Shown: positions 1 to 9,800, numbered from the stretch's first letter. The stretch is 64,000 nucleotides of DNA from Methylorubrum salsuginis (GCF_900114375.1 NZ_FOSV01000024.1:1-64000), one strand, 5' to 3'. Program-made: numbers and translations. Notes: generated from the sequence alone by a model not told the origin.

Positions 1-16
1 AAACTTGTGCTGCGCC

Positions 17-137
17 GGCCTGGTGGCCTGAGCGGTGTGCCCAGGACCCGATCCCATCTCGAACTCGGCCGTCAAACGCACCAGCGCCCATGGTACTGTG
101 TCTCAAGACACGGGAGAGTCGGTCGCCGCCAGGCCTG
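17..137 (+). rRNA. rrf: 5S ribosomal RNA
   Basis: Structural RNA of the large ribosomal subunit. The ends pair (GGCCTGGTGGC near position 17 with GCCGCCAGGCC near 135), the length is about 120 nt, and the interior carries the typical CCCGATCCCATCTCGAACTC loop block. A tRNA-fMet follows 80 nt downstream, the usual end of an alphaproteobacterial rRNA operon, so 16S and 23S should lie to the left of the window. The exact ends are estimated from the terminal helix, within a few bases. Confidence 0.93.
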
Positions 138-218
138 CCCAGCACAAGATCTCACTGACCTCACCCCATTCCCTCGACACCAGCCGATCCGACCGACCCA
201 CACGGTCCCACATCTCGG

Positions 219-295
<77 letters not shown>

Positions 296-332
296 AACAC
301 AACACACAACACAGCAAACCCCATCACACCGA

Positions 333-354
333 GCCCCGTGCCCCCGCACGGGGC
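333..354 (+). terminator. rRNA operon terminator hairpin
   Basis: Perfect 9-bp stem (GCCCCGTGC with GCACGGGGC) around a CCCC loop, 38 nt past the tRNA. The tract after it (GTTCCGTCGTTCC) is only moderately T-rich. Confidence 0.75.
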
Positions 355-722
355 GTTCCGTCGTTCCCAAACCCAACACCACCCGACAGGCGCGCCTCCG
401 GGAGCGCGCCTGAACCCGAAAGCGGGGGAGGGGAGGGGGCTCGACGCCCGTCTCGCTCGGATCGGTCGGTCGCCTTGAGAATCCGCGCCTCGACCATCGC
501 GGCGTCGGCGTTCATCGTCTCAGCCCGGCCCAGACCGGCCTTCGTCAGCGCACCGAACTGTGCCCAGAAACCGACGGCTCCGGCGTTGACGGCAACGCGC
601 GATGCTCCGCCCGGCTGGATGGGCCTCGCAGGCCTGCTCGCGTCCCTCGGTCGCGACGGCTTGCGAAACCGCCCGCAAGTCCCTCGCGTTGTGCCGCCGA
701 ATCTCGAATCAGGGAGGTGGTC
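355..722. other. intergenic region after the rRNA operon
   Basis: No convincing gene; open frames here are GC-driven. Near the right end a GAAAC (665-669), 17-nt spacer, CGTT (687-690) arrangement resembles an EcfG-type stress promoter with one mismatch, 32 nt before the next start codon. Confidence 0.5.
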
Positions 723-1331
723 ATGATCCGCATTCGTGGAACGCTCCGCGGCGCCCTCGTGGTGGCCCTCGGCCTCGCCGCACCATCGATTCAGGCGCAG
801 ACGCTGGCGACTTCGGCCGTGCCGAGTCTGCCCTTTCCCGGCACGACAATACCGGCCGGAACCCTCGGCATCGCCGATGCCGGCGGACTGGGCTTCTCCG
901 GCATTCTGCCTCCGGGCGGCATCGCCGCCTTCAGTGGAGCGATCCGGACCGGCGGCCTGACCAATCCGGGTGGGCTCAGCTTCGGTGGGGGAGGGGGCCT
1001 GCGCGGGTTCTCCGCGCTTCCCGGCACCGGGCTCACATCCGACATCGGCGCCGGGATAAGCTCCGGCTCCGTCGGCGGCACGGGCGCAGGGATCGGAGCG
1101 GGAATATCCGGCGCCGGCCTCGCATCGAGCCTCGATACGGGCTTGACCACCGGCTCCATCGGCGGGGCGGGCACGGGCCTCGGGGCCAGCGCCCGGAGCG
1201 GCATCCTCGATCCGAACCGCCTGACGCCGGGTGTCGGCGGGGGCGGCGCGCCGGCCGGCGCCGGTACGGCGGGGGCATCGAGCGCGGTCGATGCCTATAC
1301 CGACTCATTCGACGGGCGCGGTCTTCCGTGA
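723..1331 (+). CDS. secreted glycine-rich hypothetical protein
   Basis: A 202-aa protein of unknown function. The ATG at 723 is chosen because GGGAGG (712-717) sits just upstream; the GTG at 717 lies inside that ribosome-binding site. Residues 1-22 form a signal peptide (basic start, hydrophobic core, ending SIQAQ). The remainder is low complexity, rich in Gly, Ala, Ser, Thr and Pro, with repeated GAGIGAGISG-like stretches and no cysteine or recognisable domain. The composition suggests a flexible periplasmic or surface protein. A possible stress promoter lies directly upstream. Confidence 0.7.
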   Translation: MIRIRGTLRGALVVALGLAAPSIQAQTLATSAVPSLPFPGTTIPAGTLGIADAGGLGFSGILPPGGIAAFSGAIRTGGLTNPGGLSFGGGGGLRGFSALPGTGLTSDIGAGISSGSVGGTGAGIGAGISGAGLASSLDTGLTTGSIGGAGTGLGASARSGILDPNRLTPGVGGGGAPAGAGTAGASSAVDAYTDSFDGRGLP

Positions 1332-1433
1332 TCGACCGGCGCGTCGTCCACAAGCTTGAGGCATTGCGGTAAGGTCTCGTTAACCGTCCTCGGTTGTTCT
1401 ATCTTCGTTCTCGTTTCGAGTCGGAGAGAGACC

Positions 1434-1670
1434 ATGCCCCAGCGCCAGCCCGCCGCGCCTCGCCCCATCGATCGCGGCGCCGCCGATCCCGCTTGCCCCG
1501 TCGAGGACATCGCTCAGGCCTATCTCGTCACCGCTCACGGCGATGCCGGACTGGCGCTCCGCTGCGCCATCACCGACGCCCTGTCGGATCTGATGGAAGC
1601 GGAGCGCCGCGCCCGCGAGAACAGCCGGCTGATCTCCCGCGGCTATGTCCGCAACGCCGCCCGGGGGTGA
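1434..1670 (+). CDS. small conserved-type hypothetical protein
   Basis: A 78-aa soluble protein starting at the ATG preceded by GGAGAGAG; an in-frame start at 1356 has no ribosome-binding site. The N-terminal third is Pro/Arg-rich and probably disordered. The rest is predicted helical and ends in a charged ERRARENSRLISRGY segment. There is no signal peptide or known motif. The reading frame shows strong third-position GC preference, supporting a real gene. Function unknown. Confidence 0.6.
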   Translation: MPQRQPAAPRPIDRGAADPACPVEDIAQAYLVTAHGDAGLALRCAITDALSDLMEAERRARENSRLISRGYVRNAARG

Positions 1671-1750
1671 GATTGCGCAGAGGCGGTTGAAGCGGAGCCG
1701 CGTCGACGCATCTAACCGCAAAGCCTTCCGAGTTCGGAGTTTTCCAAGCG

Positions 1751-2383
1751 ATGCGCCTGCGCCCGGCCGTATTTCTGGCAAGTGCCGTCCTGCTGGCCTC
1801 CGCCCCCGCGGCGCGGGCCGAACTGCTCATCAGCGTCGACAAGGACGCCCAGCGGATGAGCGTCGCGGTCGATGGCCAGACTCGCTACACGTGGCCGGTT
1901 TCGACCGGCGTCGCGGGCCACGACACGCCGAACGGCGGCTACAAGCCGTTCCGGATGGAGGCGACCCACTTCTCGCGGGAATGGGACAACGCGCCGATGC
2001 CGCACGCGATCTTCTTCACCCAGGTCGGCCACGCCATCCACGGCACCACCCACACCCGCCGCCTCGGCACTGCGGCTTCTCATGGATGCGTGCGCCTTTC
2101 GCAGCGCAACGCCGCGACCCTGTTCGCCTTGGTGAAGCAGCAGAAGATGGCCAACACCCGCGTGGTGATCGAGGGCAGCGTCGGCGACGCCCCGGTCGCC
2201 GACGTGCATCGACCCGCACCGGAGCGGACTGCGCGCCGCTATGGCGGCGAGGAGGGCGTAGTCGTGCGCTCCCGCGGCGCGGCGTGGGACGACGACCTCT
2301 ACGCGCCGGCCCCGCGGCGGGGGCGGGACCCGTTCGACGATCCCTACGCGAGGGCCCCTGTAGGATACGGCGACGTTTACTAG
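1751..2383 (+). CDS. L,D-transpeptidase (YkuD domain), exported
   Basis: A 210-aa periplasmic enzyme that would form 3-3 peptidoglycan cross-links or attach proteins to the wall. Residues 1-23 are a signal peptide ending AARA. The YkuD domain follows at once and carries the catalytic motif HGTTHTRRLGTAASHGCVRL, with Cys113 as nucleophile. The C-terminal 60 residues are Arg/Pro/Asp-rich and probably disordered. This is the most divergent of the four L,D-transpeptidases in the window: it lacks the WPDW segment shared by the other three and is closer to the short single-domain type. An 18-bp palindrome overlaps its stop codon. Confidence 0.9.
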   Translation: MRLRPAVFLASAVLLASAPAARAELLISVDKDAQRMSVAVDGQTRYTWPVSTGVAGHDTPNGGYKPFRMEATHFSREWDNAPMPHAIFFTQVGHAIHGTTHTRRLGTAASHGCVRLSQRNAATLFALVKQQKMANTRVVIEGSVGDAPVADVHRPAPERTARRYGGEEGVVVRSRGAAWDDDLYAPAPRRGRDPFDDPYARAPVGYGDVY

Positions 2384-2421
2384 AGGATCGTCCTGGATAT
2401 CGGATCCAGGACGATCCTCTA
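2381..2421. terminator. perfect 18-bp inverted repeat between convergent genes
   Basis: Positions 2381-2398 are the exact reverse complement of 2404-2421, with a 5-nt loop. The left arm begins with the TAG stop of the transpeptidase gene. There is no T run, so it may be a Rho-independent-like bidirectional terminator or a dispersed palindromic repeat. It lies between convergent genes. Confidence 0.75.
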
Positions 2422-2498
2422 CGCCCTGGTGCCGCATAGGCTTTTTCTGAAAGCCGGTTCCCATCGTTCGTGCCGATGCTCTCATCGAGCGGCACGCC

Positions 2499-3845
2499 TC
2501 AGTTCGAGGCCGCCGCCCCGCTCACCCGCCACACCGCGTTCCCGACATCGTCCGTCACCAGCAGCGCCCCGGTCTTGTCGAGCGCCACGCCCACCGGACG
2601 GCCCTGAGCCTTCTCGTCGACGTCGAGGAAGCCAGTCAGGACATCGACCGGCGCGCCCGCAGGTTTGCCGTCCTTGAATGGAATGTAGATCACCTTGTAG
2701 CCGCTCTTCGGCCGGCGGTTCCACGAGCCGTGCTGGGCGACGAACAGGCCGGTTTTCCATGCCTCCGGCAGGCTGGAGCCCGCCGAGAAGGCGATGCCGA
2801 GGGAGGCCGTGTGCGTGCCGACGGCGTAGTCGGGCGCGATCGCCTTGGCCACGAGGTCGGGCTGCGGCGGCTGGACCCGTGCGTCGGCGTGCCGGCCCCA
2901 ATAGCTCCAGGGCCAGCCGTAGAATCCGCCTTCCTGGACGTGGGTGACGTAGTCCGGCACGAGGTCGCTGCCGATCTCGTCGCGCTCGTTGACGGCGGTC
3001 CAGAGCGCACCGCTCGTCGGCTCGAAGGCGAGCCCGTTGGGGTTGCGCAGGCCCGTCGCATATTCCCGCATCGCCTTCGTGGCGACCGTGTATTCCCAGA
3101 TCGCCGCGCGGCCCTTCTCGATGTCGAGGCCGTTCTCGCCGACATTGCTGTTCGAGCCGACGGTGACGAACAGCTTTTGTCCGTCGGGACTCGCGATGAC
3201 GTTCTTCGTCCAATGGTGATTGATGCCCGAGGGCAAGTCGGCGACCTTTTCCGGGCGCGCCGTGATCTCGGTCTGCCCGTCCGTGTAGGGCACACGCACC
3301 AACGCGTCGGCATTGGCGACGTAGAGGTCGGAGCCGACCAGCGCCATGCCGAAGGGCGAGGTGAGATCTTTGAGGAGGACGTGGCGCTCCTCCGCGACGC
3401 CGTCGCCGTCCCGGTCGCGGAGGAGTACGATGCGGTCGGGGCTGTCGACGCCCGCGCCCGCGAGGCCCTTCACCTTGTCGGCGACCCAGTCGGCGAGGCC
3501 GGTGCTCTTGTCGCCGGATTTCGGGGCGTTGCTCTCGGCCACCAGCACGTCGCCGTTCGGCAGACGATAAGGCCAGCGCGGATGGTTGAGGCCGGTGGCG
3601 AAGGCCGCGACCGTGAGTCCCGGCGCGGCCTTCGGCGTCGCGCCCTCCGCCCAGGGGGCGATGCGGGCGATGTTGACGGTGGGCATCAGCGTCGGGTTCG
3701 GGGCCGGCAGGGTCGGGTTCGGACCGGTGCCGGCGGCGAAATCGAGCGTCGCGCGCTCCGGATACATCACGAAGCGCGTGAAGGCGGCCCCGCCCGCCAG
3801 CGCGAGGACGAGGGCGGCGAGTCCGACTTTGGCGGCTGTGCGCAT
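2499..3845 (-). CDS. PQQ-dependent sugar dehydrogenase-like (sorbosone dehydrogenase family) protein
   Basis: A 448-aa predicted periplasmic six-bladed beta-propeller of the glucose/sorbosone dehydrogenase family. The start chosen (MRTAAKVGL) gives an N-terminal hydrophobic segment (about 5-25) acting as signal or anchor; the open frame extends upstream but has no signal there. Family features seen are LNHPRWPYRLPNGDVLVAE near the first blade, DRDGDG, LPSGINHHWTKN, GLRNPNGLAFEP and AQHGSWNR near the end. The family uses PQQ and calcium to oxidise sugars or aldehydes, but many members have no known substrate. It is downstream of, and probably co-transcribed with, the small gene at 3853. Confidence 0.85.
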   Translation of the reverse strand: MRTAAKVGLAALVLALAGGAAFTRFVMYPERATLDFAAGTGPNPTLPAPNPTLMPTVNIARIAPWAEGATPKAAPGLTVAAFATGLNHPRWPYRLPNGDVLVAESNAPKSGDKSTGLADWVADKVKGLAGAGVDSPDRIVLLRDRDGDGVAEERHVLLKDLTSPFGMALVGSDLYVANADALVRVPYTDGQTEITARPEKVADLPSGINHHWTKNVIASPDGQKLFVTVGSNSNVGENGLDIEKGRAAIWEYTVATKAMREYATGLRNPNGLAFEPTSGALWTAVNERDEIGSDLVPDYVTHVQEGGFYGWPWSYWGRHADARVQPPQPDLVAKAIAPDYAVGTHTASLGIAFSAGSSLPEAWKTGLFVAQHGSWNRRPKSGYKVIYIPFKDGKPAGAPVDVLTGFLDVDEKAQGRPVGVALDKTGALLVTDDVGNAVWRVSGAAASN

Positions 3846-3852
3846 GGGACCC

Positions 3853-4083
3853 TCAGAGCGCGGGCGTGGCGGCGGCTTCGTTCGCGCCGGGATGGCGGCG
3901 GGTCGAGTAGTAGAGGCCGATGGCGTTCCAGAACGCGTCGCGCTGCTCGGTGGTGAAGCGCTGGAGCGCGGCGTCGAGGGCGGCACGGCCGGCGGTGGCG
4001 GCCTCCTCGCGCAGACGCTCGTCGAACGCTTCGAGCGGGGGAGACGCCGTGTCCGAGACGGCCGATCCGGTTGCCGTTGCCAT
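3853..4083 (-). CDS. small hypothetical protein upstream of the sugar dehydrogenase-like gene
   Basis: A 76-aa soluble protein with a helical core (DERLREEAATAGRAALDAAL, then FTTEQRDAFWNAIGLYYSTR). No signal peptide or known domain. AAGGA upstream of the ATG supports the start. It ends 7 nt before the dehydrogenase-like gene on the same strand, so the two are likely one transcript. Function unknown. A possible stress-type promoter lies 38 nt upstream. Confidence 0.65.
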   Translation of the reverse strand: MATATGSAVSDTASPPLEAFDERLREEAATAGRAALDAALQRFTTEQRDAFWNAIGLYYSTRRHPGANEAAATPAL

Positions 4084-4120
4084 GGCTCATCCTTCCCGCG
4101 AGCGAAGTCCAAGACTCCTC

Positions 4121-4145
4121 AACGCCTAAGCTCGCCGACCGTTCA
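4121..4145 (-). promoter_or_regulatory. possible EcfG-type promoter (one mismatch)
   Basis: On the minus strand: TGAAC (4145-4141), 16-nt spacer, CGTT (4124-4121), one base from the GGAAC-N16/17-CGTT consensus of alphaproteobacterial EcfG sigma factors. It sits 38 nt before the small gene ending at 4083. Confidence 0.35.
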
Positions 4146-4310
4146 TTGTCGGATGCGATCCTGCCGCGGTCGGGCCCGTGTGCGAAAAGACACACCACCC
4201 CGGATTCGGCATCCAGGCTTAACCATACCTTTGCACCTGGCGGGCAATGGGTTCAGCTTAAGCGTACGAGCCGTCCTTCCATGCCCTCTGCCCAGCTCCG
4301 GGGAGCCTGA

Positions 4311-5033
4311 ATGCGCAACGACCGTCACCTCCGCCTCGCCTGCCTCGCCGCCCTCGCGGCCGCCGGTTCGAGCCTTGGGGGGTGCGGTGTGTTCCGTCCG
4401 CAGCAGGAGCTGACCACCGGCTCGATCGCGGCGAACGCCAAGGTCGTCCAGACGCCGACCGCCGCCGACAAGGAGTGCCTCGCCCGGGCGATGTATTTCG
4501 AATCGAACCGCTCCGACGAGGACGGGCTGCTGGCCGTCGGCACGGTGGTGATGAACCGCCTCGACGCGCCGGCCTATCCGGGCCGGATCTGCGAGGTGGT
4601 CGGCCAGAAGCGGCAATTCGCCAACGGCGTGCTGACGAAGCCGGTGCGCGAGCAGGATCGGCCGCGGCTCGAGAAGGTCGCCGACCTGCTCCTGTCCGGC
4701 AAGCGTCACGATGGCGTCGGTCAGGCGCTGCACTTCCACACCGCCGGCTACAGCTTCCCCTACACCAACATGCACTACGTCGTCGCCGCGGGCGGCAACG
4801 TGTTCTACGAGAAGAGCGACCGCGAGGGCTATCTTCCGGCGATCCGTCCCCGCGCCGTGGTGCAGGTCGCCTCCGGCCGCGTGCTGCCGCTCCAGGTCGC
4901 CGCCGCGCAATCGGGCATGATCGGCCTGCCGCTGACCGGCCGCGTCCAGCCGACGCTGACCGCCGACTACACCGTGCCGGATCTGCGCCTCGCCGGCCCG
5001 GCCCGCTACGCTTCGGTTCCGGGCCGAAACTGA
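4311..5033 (+). CDS. SleB-type cell wall hydrolase, predicted lipoprotein
   Basis: A 240-aa protein. The N-terminus has a lipoprotein signal with lipobox LGGC (Cys24), so it should be lipid-anchored in the envelope. Residues about 50-165 match the Hydrolase_2/SleB family: CLARAMYFESNRSDEDGLLAVGTVVMNRL, a FANGV segment, then ALHFHTAGYSFPYTNMHYV. Family members cleave glycan strands of peptidoglycan; the Glu in YFES is the expected catalytic acid. A second SleB homologue lies at 42382-43323. The start is set by the lipoprotein signal. Confidence 0.85.
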   Translation: MRNDRHLRLACLAALAAAGSSLGGCGVFRPQQELTTGSIAANAKVVQTPTAADKECLARAMYFESNRSDEDGLLAVGTVVMNRLDAPAYPGRICEVVGQKRQFANGVLTKPVREQDRPRLEKVADLLLSGKRHDGVGQALHFHTAGYSFPYTNMHYVVAAGGNVFYEKSDREGYLPAIRPRAVVQVASGRVLPLQVAAAQSGMIGLPLTGRVQPTLTADYTVPDLRLAGPARYASVPGRN

Positions 5034-5052
5034 GTCTTGGATCTGCGTCGCC

Positions 5053-5069
5053 CCCGACCTGCGGTCGGG
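5053..5069 (+). terminator. short hairpin downstream of the wall hydrolase gene
   Basis: 7-bp stem CCCGACC/GGTCGGG with a TGC loop, 20 nt past the stop and followed by TTCG. Weak intrinsic terminator candidate. Confidence 0.4.
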
Positions 5070-5268
5070 TTCGATGCGCCCGCCGGACGGCCGAAGCCCC
5101 GCCGTCGCGTGGGCGGACGGCGGCTCCGCCACCGTCCGAGGCTAACGCCAGCCGGAGTTACGCATAGGGCAGGTTGTCGCCCCGCCCCTTTGCGACAGGC
5201 TCCCCGAGGCCTTAGATCGAGGTGGCGCCCGGGCCGTCCGCCGGGATCACGAGCGCTCGTCCCCCATC

Positions 5269-6267
5269 ATGGCCGTCGTCCTCGATCTCCTCACCAACGA
5301 CACGCGTCCGAAGCAGGCCGCGCGTCCGCGCCACCCTGAGAAGGCGCATCGGCCCGACACGGCGATCCAGCGCAAGCCCGACTGGATCCGGGTGAAGGCG
5401 CCGGGCTCGAAGCTCTGGGCCGAGACCAAGGACATCGTCCGCGCCAACGGCCTCGTCACCGTCTGCGAGGAGGCAGGCTGCCCCAATATCGGCGAGTGCT
5501 GGGAGAAGCGCCACGCCACCTTCATGATCATGGGCGACACCTGCACCCGCGCGTGTTCGTTCTGCAACGTGCGCACGGGCCTGCCGGAAGGGCTGGATGC
5601 GGCCGAGCCGCAGAAGGTGGCCGATGCCGTGGCCAAGCTCGGGCTGCACCATGTCGTTGTCACCTCGGTCGATCGCGACGACCTCAAGGACGGCGGCGCC
5701 GCGCATTTCGCGCAGACCATCGCGGCGATCCGGCAGGCGAGCCCCGGCACCACCATCGAGATCCTGACGCCGGACTTCCTGCGCAAACCCGGTGCGCTCG
5801 AAACCGTGGTTGCGGCCCGGCCCGACGTGTTCAACCACAATCTCGAAACCGTGCCCGGCAAGTACGTCACCGTGCGGCCCGGCGCCCGCTACTTCCATTC
5901 CGTTCGGCTGCTGCAGCGGGTGAAGGAGTTGGACCCGACCATCTTCACCAAGTCCGGCATCATGGTGGGCCTGGGCGAGGAGCGGAACGAGGTCGTGCAG
6001 CTGATGGATGACCTGCGCTCGGCGGACGTCGATTTCCTCACCATCGGCCAGTACCTGCAGCCGACGCGCAAGCATCACGAAGTCGTGCGCTTCGTGCCGC
6101 CGGACGAGTTCAAGGCCTATGAAACCACGGCCTATGCCAAGGGTTTCCTGCTCGTCTCGGCCACCCCGCTGACGCGCTCCTCCCACCATGCGGGCGAGGA
6201 CTTCGCCCGGTTGAAGGCAGCCCGCCTCGCCAAGCTCGGGCCGGTCCCGCACACCGCCACCGCCTGA
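5269..6267 (+). CDS. lipA: lipoyl synthase
   Basis: A 332-aa radical SAM enzyme that inserts two sulfurs into protein-bound octanoyl groups to make lipoate for pyruvate and 2-oxoglutarate dehydrogenases and the glycine cleavage system. Both clusters are complete: the auxiliary [4Fe-4S] ligands Cys66, Cys71 and Cys77 (CEEAGCPNIGEC) and the radical SAM motif CTRACSFC with Cys92, Cys96 and Cys99. The C-terminal RSSYHAGE-type segment appears as RSSHHAGE. Length is normal. The COQ10-like gene starts 6 nt after the stop, a common alphaproteobacterial pair. Confidence 0.97.
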   Translation: MAVVLDLLTNDTRPKQAARPRHPEKAHRPDTAIQRKPDWIRVKAPGSKLWAETKDIVRANGLVTVCEEAGCPNIGECWEKRHATFMIMGDTCTRACSFCNVRTGLPEGLDAAEPQKVADAVAKLGLHHVVVTSVDRDDLKDGGAAHFAQTIAAIRQASPGTTIEILTPDFLRKPGALETVVAARPDVFNHNLETVPGKYVTVRPGARYFHSVRLLQRVKELDPTIFTKSGIMVGLGEERNEVVQLMDDLRSADVDFLTIGQYLQPTRKHHEVVRFVPPDEFKAYETTAYAKGFLLVSATPLTRSSHHAGEDFARLKAARLAKLGPVPHTATA

Positions 6268-6273
6268 GCCGCC

Positions 6274-6732
6274 ATGCCGTCTTTCCGTATCACGAGGAAC
6301 GTGCGCCACACGGCCACGCAGATGTACGACCTCGTGGCCGATATCGAGCGCTATCCCGAGTTTCTGCCGCTGTGCGAATCGCTGCGGGTGCTGCGCGATG
6401 CGGAGGGACCGAACGGCACCACCGTGCGCGTCGCCGAGATGGGGGTCGGCTACAAGGCGATCCGCGAGCGCTTCACCACCCGGGTCTCCCTCGACCCGCA
6501 GAACCGGAAGATCACGGCCGAGTACATCGACGGTCCGTTCCGCCACCTCGAGAACCGCTGGAGTTTTCGCGACGACGGCCGGGGCGGCTGCGACGTCGAT
6601 TTCTTCATCACCTACGAGTTCAAGAGCCGCACGCTGGGGCTCCTGATGGGCACGATGTTCGACCGCGCCTTCCGCAAGTTTACCGACGCCTTCGAGAGCC
6701 GGGCCCGCACGATCTACGGCGCGCCGGCCTGA
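6274..6732 (+). CDS. COQ10/RatA-like SRPBCC lipid-binding protein
   Basis: A 152-aa protein of the START/SRPBCC superfamily. It opens with the typical block HTATQMYDLVADIERYPEFLPLCESLRVL and contains the mid-segment YIDGPFRHLENRWSF and the closing FRKFTDAFESRA helix. Mitochondrial COQ10 homologues bind ubiquinone and help respiration; E. coli RatA was named as a toxin acting on the 50S subunit. The lipA neighbourhood and alphaproteobacterial origin favour the ubiquinone-chaperone role. No antitoxin partner is seen. Confidence 0.88.
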   Translation: MPSFRITRNVRHTATQMYDLVADIERYPEFLPLCESLRVLRDAEGPNGTTVRVAEMGVGYKAIRERFTTRVSLDPQNRKITAEYIDGPFRHLENRWSFRDDGRGGCDVDFFITYEFKSRTLGLLMGTMFDRAFRKFTDAFESRARTIYGAPA

Positions 6733-6870
6733 TTCTTTCTGAGTGAATCGCGGGTGCTCTCCTCCCCACAAGGGGGAGGTGACAGGCCCGCTCGACGCGA
6801 CGGCGCGTCTCCTGCCTGTGCGGTGAAGTTGCGGTAGGCTCACCCGCCCATCCGTGAAAAGGCTCTGCCG

Positions 6871-9800
6871 ATGGATTCCGCGCCCGGTCCGCGCTTCCAG
6901 GCCGCTTACGCCCCGGACGACGCCGCGCTCGCCGAGACGCTGCTGCGCGAGGCGGTGCTGCCGCCGGAAGCCGAGCCGGGCGTCGATGCGCTGGCCGCCG
7001 ACCTGATCGCCGCGATCCGCAGCGAGGCCGGGCACGGCGCCGTCGAGACGCTGCTGCAGGAATACGCCCTCACCACCCGCGAGGGGCTGGCGTTGATGAG
7101 CCTCGCCGAGGCGCTGCTGCGCGTGCCCGACGCGGCCACCGCCGACCGTCTCATCGCCGACAAGCTGCGCGAGGGCGATTTCGCCCATCACGAAGTCCGC
7201 TCCGAGACTGGGCTCGCCCACGCCGCCGCCTGGGCACTGGGGCTCGGCGCCCGACTCGTCGGCGTCGGGGACACGCCGGAGGCGACGCTCGCCGGGCTGG
7301 TCGGACGCCTCGGCCGTCCGGCGGTGCGGGCCGCGGCGCATCGCGCCATGCGGATCATGGGCGGCCAGTTCGTGCTGGCCGAAGACATCGGCGCGGCGTT
7401 GCGCCGGGCCAAGGCCGGACCGACAGACCTCAGATATTCCTTCGACATGCTGGGAGAGGGGGCCCGCACGGCGGACGACGCCGAGGCCTACCGCCTGTCC
7501 TACGCCCGTGCGATCGAGCGGATCGGCCGCGAGGCAGGCGACGCCGCGCTACCGGCGCGACCGGGCATCTCCGTGAAGCTCTCGGCGCTCCATCCGCGCT
7601 ACGCGCCGACGCAGAGGCCGCGGGTGATGGCCGAGCTGGTGCCGGTGGTGCTGGATCTGGCCCGCGCGGCGCGCGCGCACGACCTCAACTTCACCGTGGA
7701 TGCCGAGGAGGCCGAGCGGCTCGAATTGTCCCTCGACGTGTTCACCGTCGTGCTGGCCGACCCGTCGCTCGCCGGCTGGGACGGGTTCGGGCTGGCGGTG
7801 CAGGCCTATTCCAAGCGCTGCCTGCCGGTCATCGAGCATGTCGCGGCCTTGGCCCGGCATCACGACCGGCGGCTGATGGTGCGCCTCGTCAAGGGCGCCT
7901 ATTGGGACGGCGAGGTGAAGGCGGCGCAAGGCCAGGGCCTGCCCGACTTCCCCGTCTTCACCCGCAAGCCGATGACGGATCTGAGCTATCTCGCCGCCGC
8001 CCGGCGGCTGCTGGCACAGAGGCCGCGGCTTTTCCCGCAATTCGCCACCCACAATGCGCTCACCGTGGCGAGCGTGCTGGCGCTGGCCGGCGACGCGGCG
8101 GGGTTCGAGTTCCAGCGCCTGCACGGCATGGGCGAGGCCCTTTACGCGCGGCTGGCCGCGGTGAGGCCCGGCCTCGGCTGCCGCGTCTATGCGCCGGTCG
8201 GCGGGCATCGCGAGTTGCTGGCCTATCTGGTGCGTCGGCTGTTGGAGAACGGCGCCAACGCCTCCTTCGTCGCCCGCGCCGCGGATCCGACGGTACCGGT
8301 CGCGCGCCTGCTCGCCCGCCCGCAGGCGCTGATCGAGACGCCCGCGCTCGCCCGCCACCCGAAGATCCCGCGTCCCCGCGACCTGTTCGGACCGGAGCGG
8401 CGCAACAGCGAGGGGCTCGCCTTCGGCGACCGGGCCGCGGTGGAGGCGCTTCGCACCGGGGTCGCCCGCGTCACCGGGCCGTTCGCGGCGGCGCCGATCC
8501 TCGATGGCCGGGAGGTGGAGGGCCGGACGCGGACGGTGGCGAGCCCCATCGACGGCGCGAGCCTCGGCACCGTGACGGAGGCCGACGCCGCCATGGCGGC
8601 ACGCGCGATGGACGCTGCCGCCCACGGATTTTCGGATTGGGCCGCCACCCCCGCCGAGACCCGCGCCGCCTGCCTGGAGCGGGCCGCGAACGCCTTCGAG
8701 GCCGACCGCGACACACTCCTCCATCTGCTTCAGGCCGAGGCGGGCAAGACGCTGGACGACGCCATCGCCGAGTGGCGCGAAGCCATCGACTTCCTGCGCT
8801 ACTACGCGGCGGAAGGCCGAAAGCTGTTTGCCGCGCCTGTCGCCCTGCCGGGGCCGGCGGGTGAAGCGAACACGCTGGCCCTGCACGGACGCGGCGTCTT
8901 CGCAGCGATCTCGCCGTGGAATTTTCCGCTCGCGATCTTCTCCGGTCAGATCGCCGCCGCCCTGATGGCCGGCAACGCGGTCGTGGCTAAGCCGGCGCCG
9001 CAGACGCCGCTCGTCGCCGACCGCGCGTTGCGCCTGCTGCACGGCGCCGGCATCCCGGCCGGCGCGCTGCACCTCGTCCCCGGCGGTCCCGAAGCGGGGG
9101 CGGCGCTGATCGGACATCCGGCGCTTGCCGGCGTGGTCTTCACCGGCTCGACCGCGACGGCGCGGGCGATCAACCGGGCGCTGGCCGAACGCGACGGCGC
9201 GATCCTGCCGCTGATCGCCGAAACCGGCGGCATCAACGCGATGATCGTCGACGCCACGGCGCTCCCCGAGCAGGTCGCCGACGATGTCGTCGCCTCCGCC
9301 TTCCGCTCCGCCGGGCAGCGCTGCTCGGCCCTGCGCCTGCTCCTCGTCCAGGAGGATGTGGCAGAAGGGATGATCGCGACCCTCGTCGGTGCCGCTCGCG
9401 GGTTGCGCTTGGGCGACCCACGCGACCTTGCCACCGATCTCGGCCCCGTCATCGATGGGCAGGCCAAGGCCCGGCTCGACGCGCACATCGCCCGGATGGG
9501 CCGGGAGGCTCGCACGCACCTCGCCGGGACCGCGCCGTCGGGCCTCTTCGTCGCGCCCCACATCTTCGAGATCGGATCGGTCGCCGATCTGCGCGAAGAG
9601 GTGTTCGGGCCGATCCTCCACATCGTCCGTTATCCCGTCGATGGGCTGGAGCGGGTGATCGAAGAGATTCGTGCCGCCGGCTACGGGCTGACGCTCGGCA
9701 TCCATTCACGGATCGAGCGCACGTGGACGCGCATCGCGGCGGCGCTGCCCCACGGCAACGTCTACGTGAACCGCAACATGATCGGCGCGGTGGTCGGCAG

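Noticed and set aside
6274..6732. Toxin of a RatAB toxin-antitoxin pair
   Set aside because: The name comes from E. coli RatA; there is no partner antitoxin and the lipA neighbourhood fits the COQ10-type ubiquinone role.
6761..6779. Terminator after the COQ10-like gene
   Set aside because: CCTCCCC/GGGGAGG can pair but there is no T tract and the stem is short; it may simply be a leader hairpin of putA.
7549..9705. 718-codon minus-strand frame inside putA
   Set aside because: Antisense shadow of putA, whose active-site residues are all on the plus strand.
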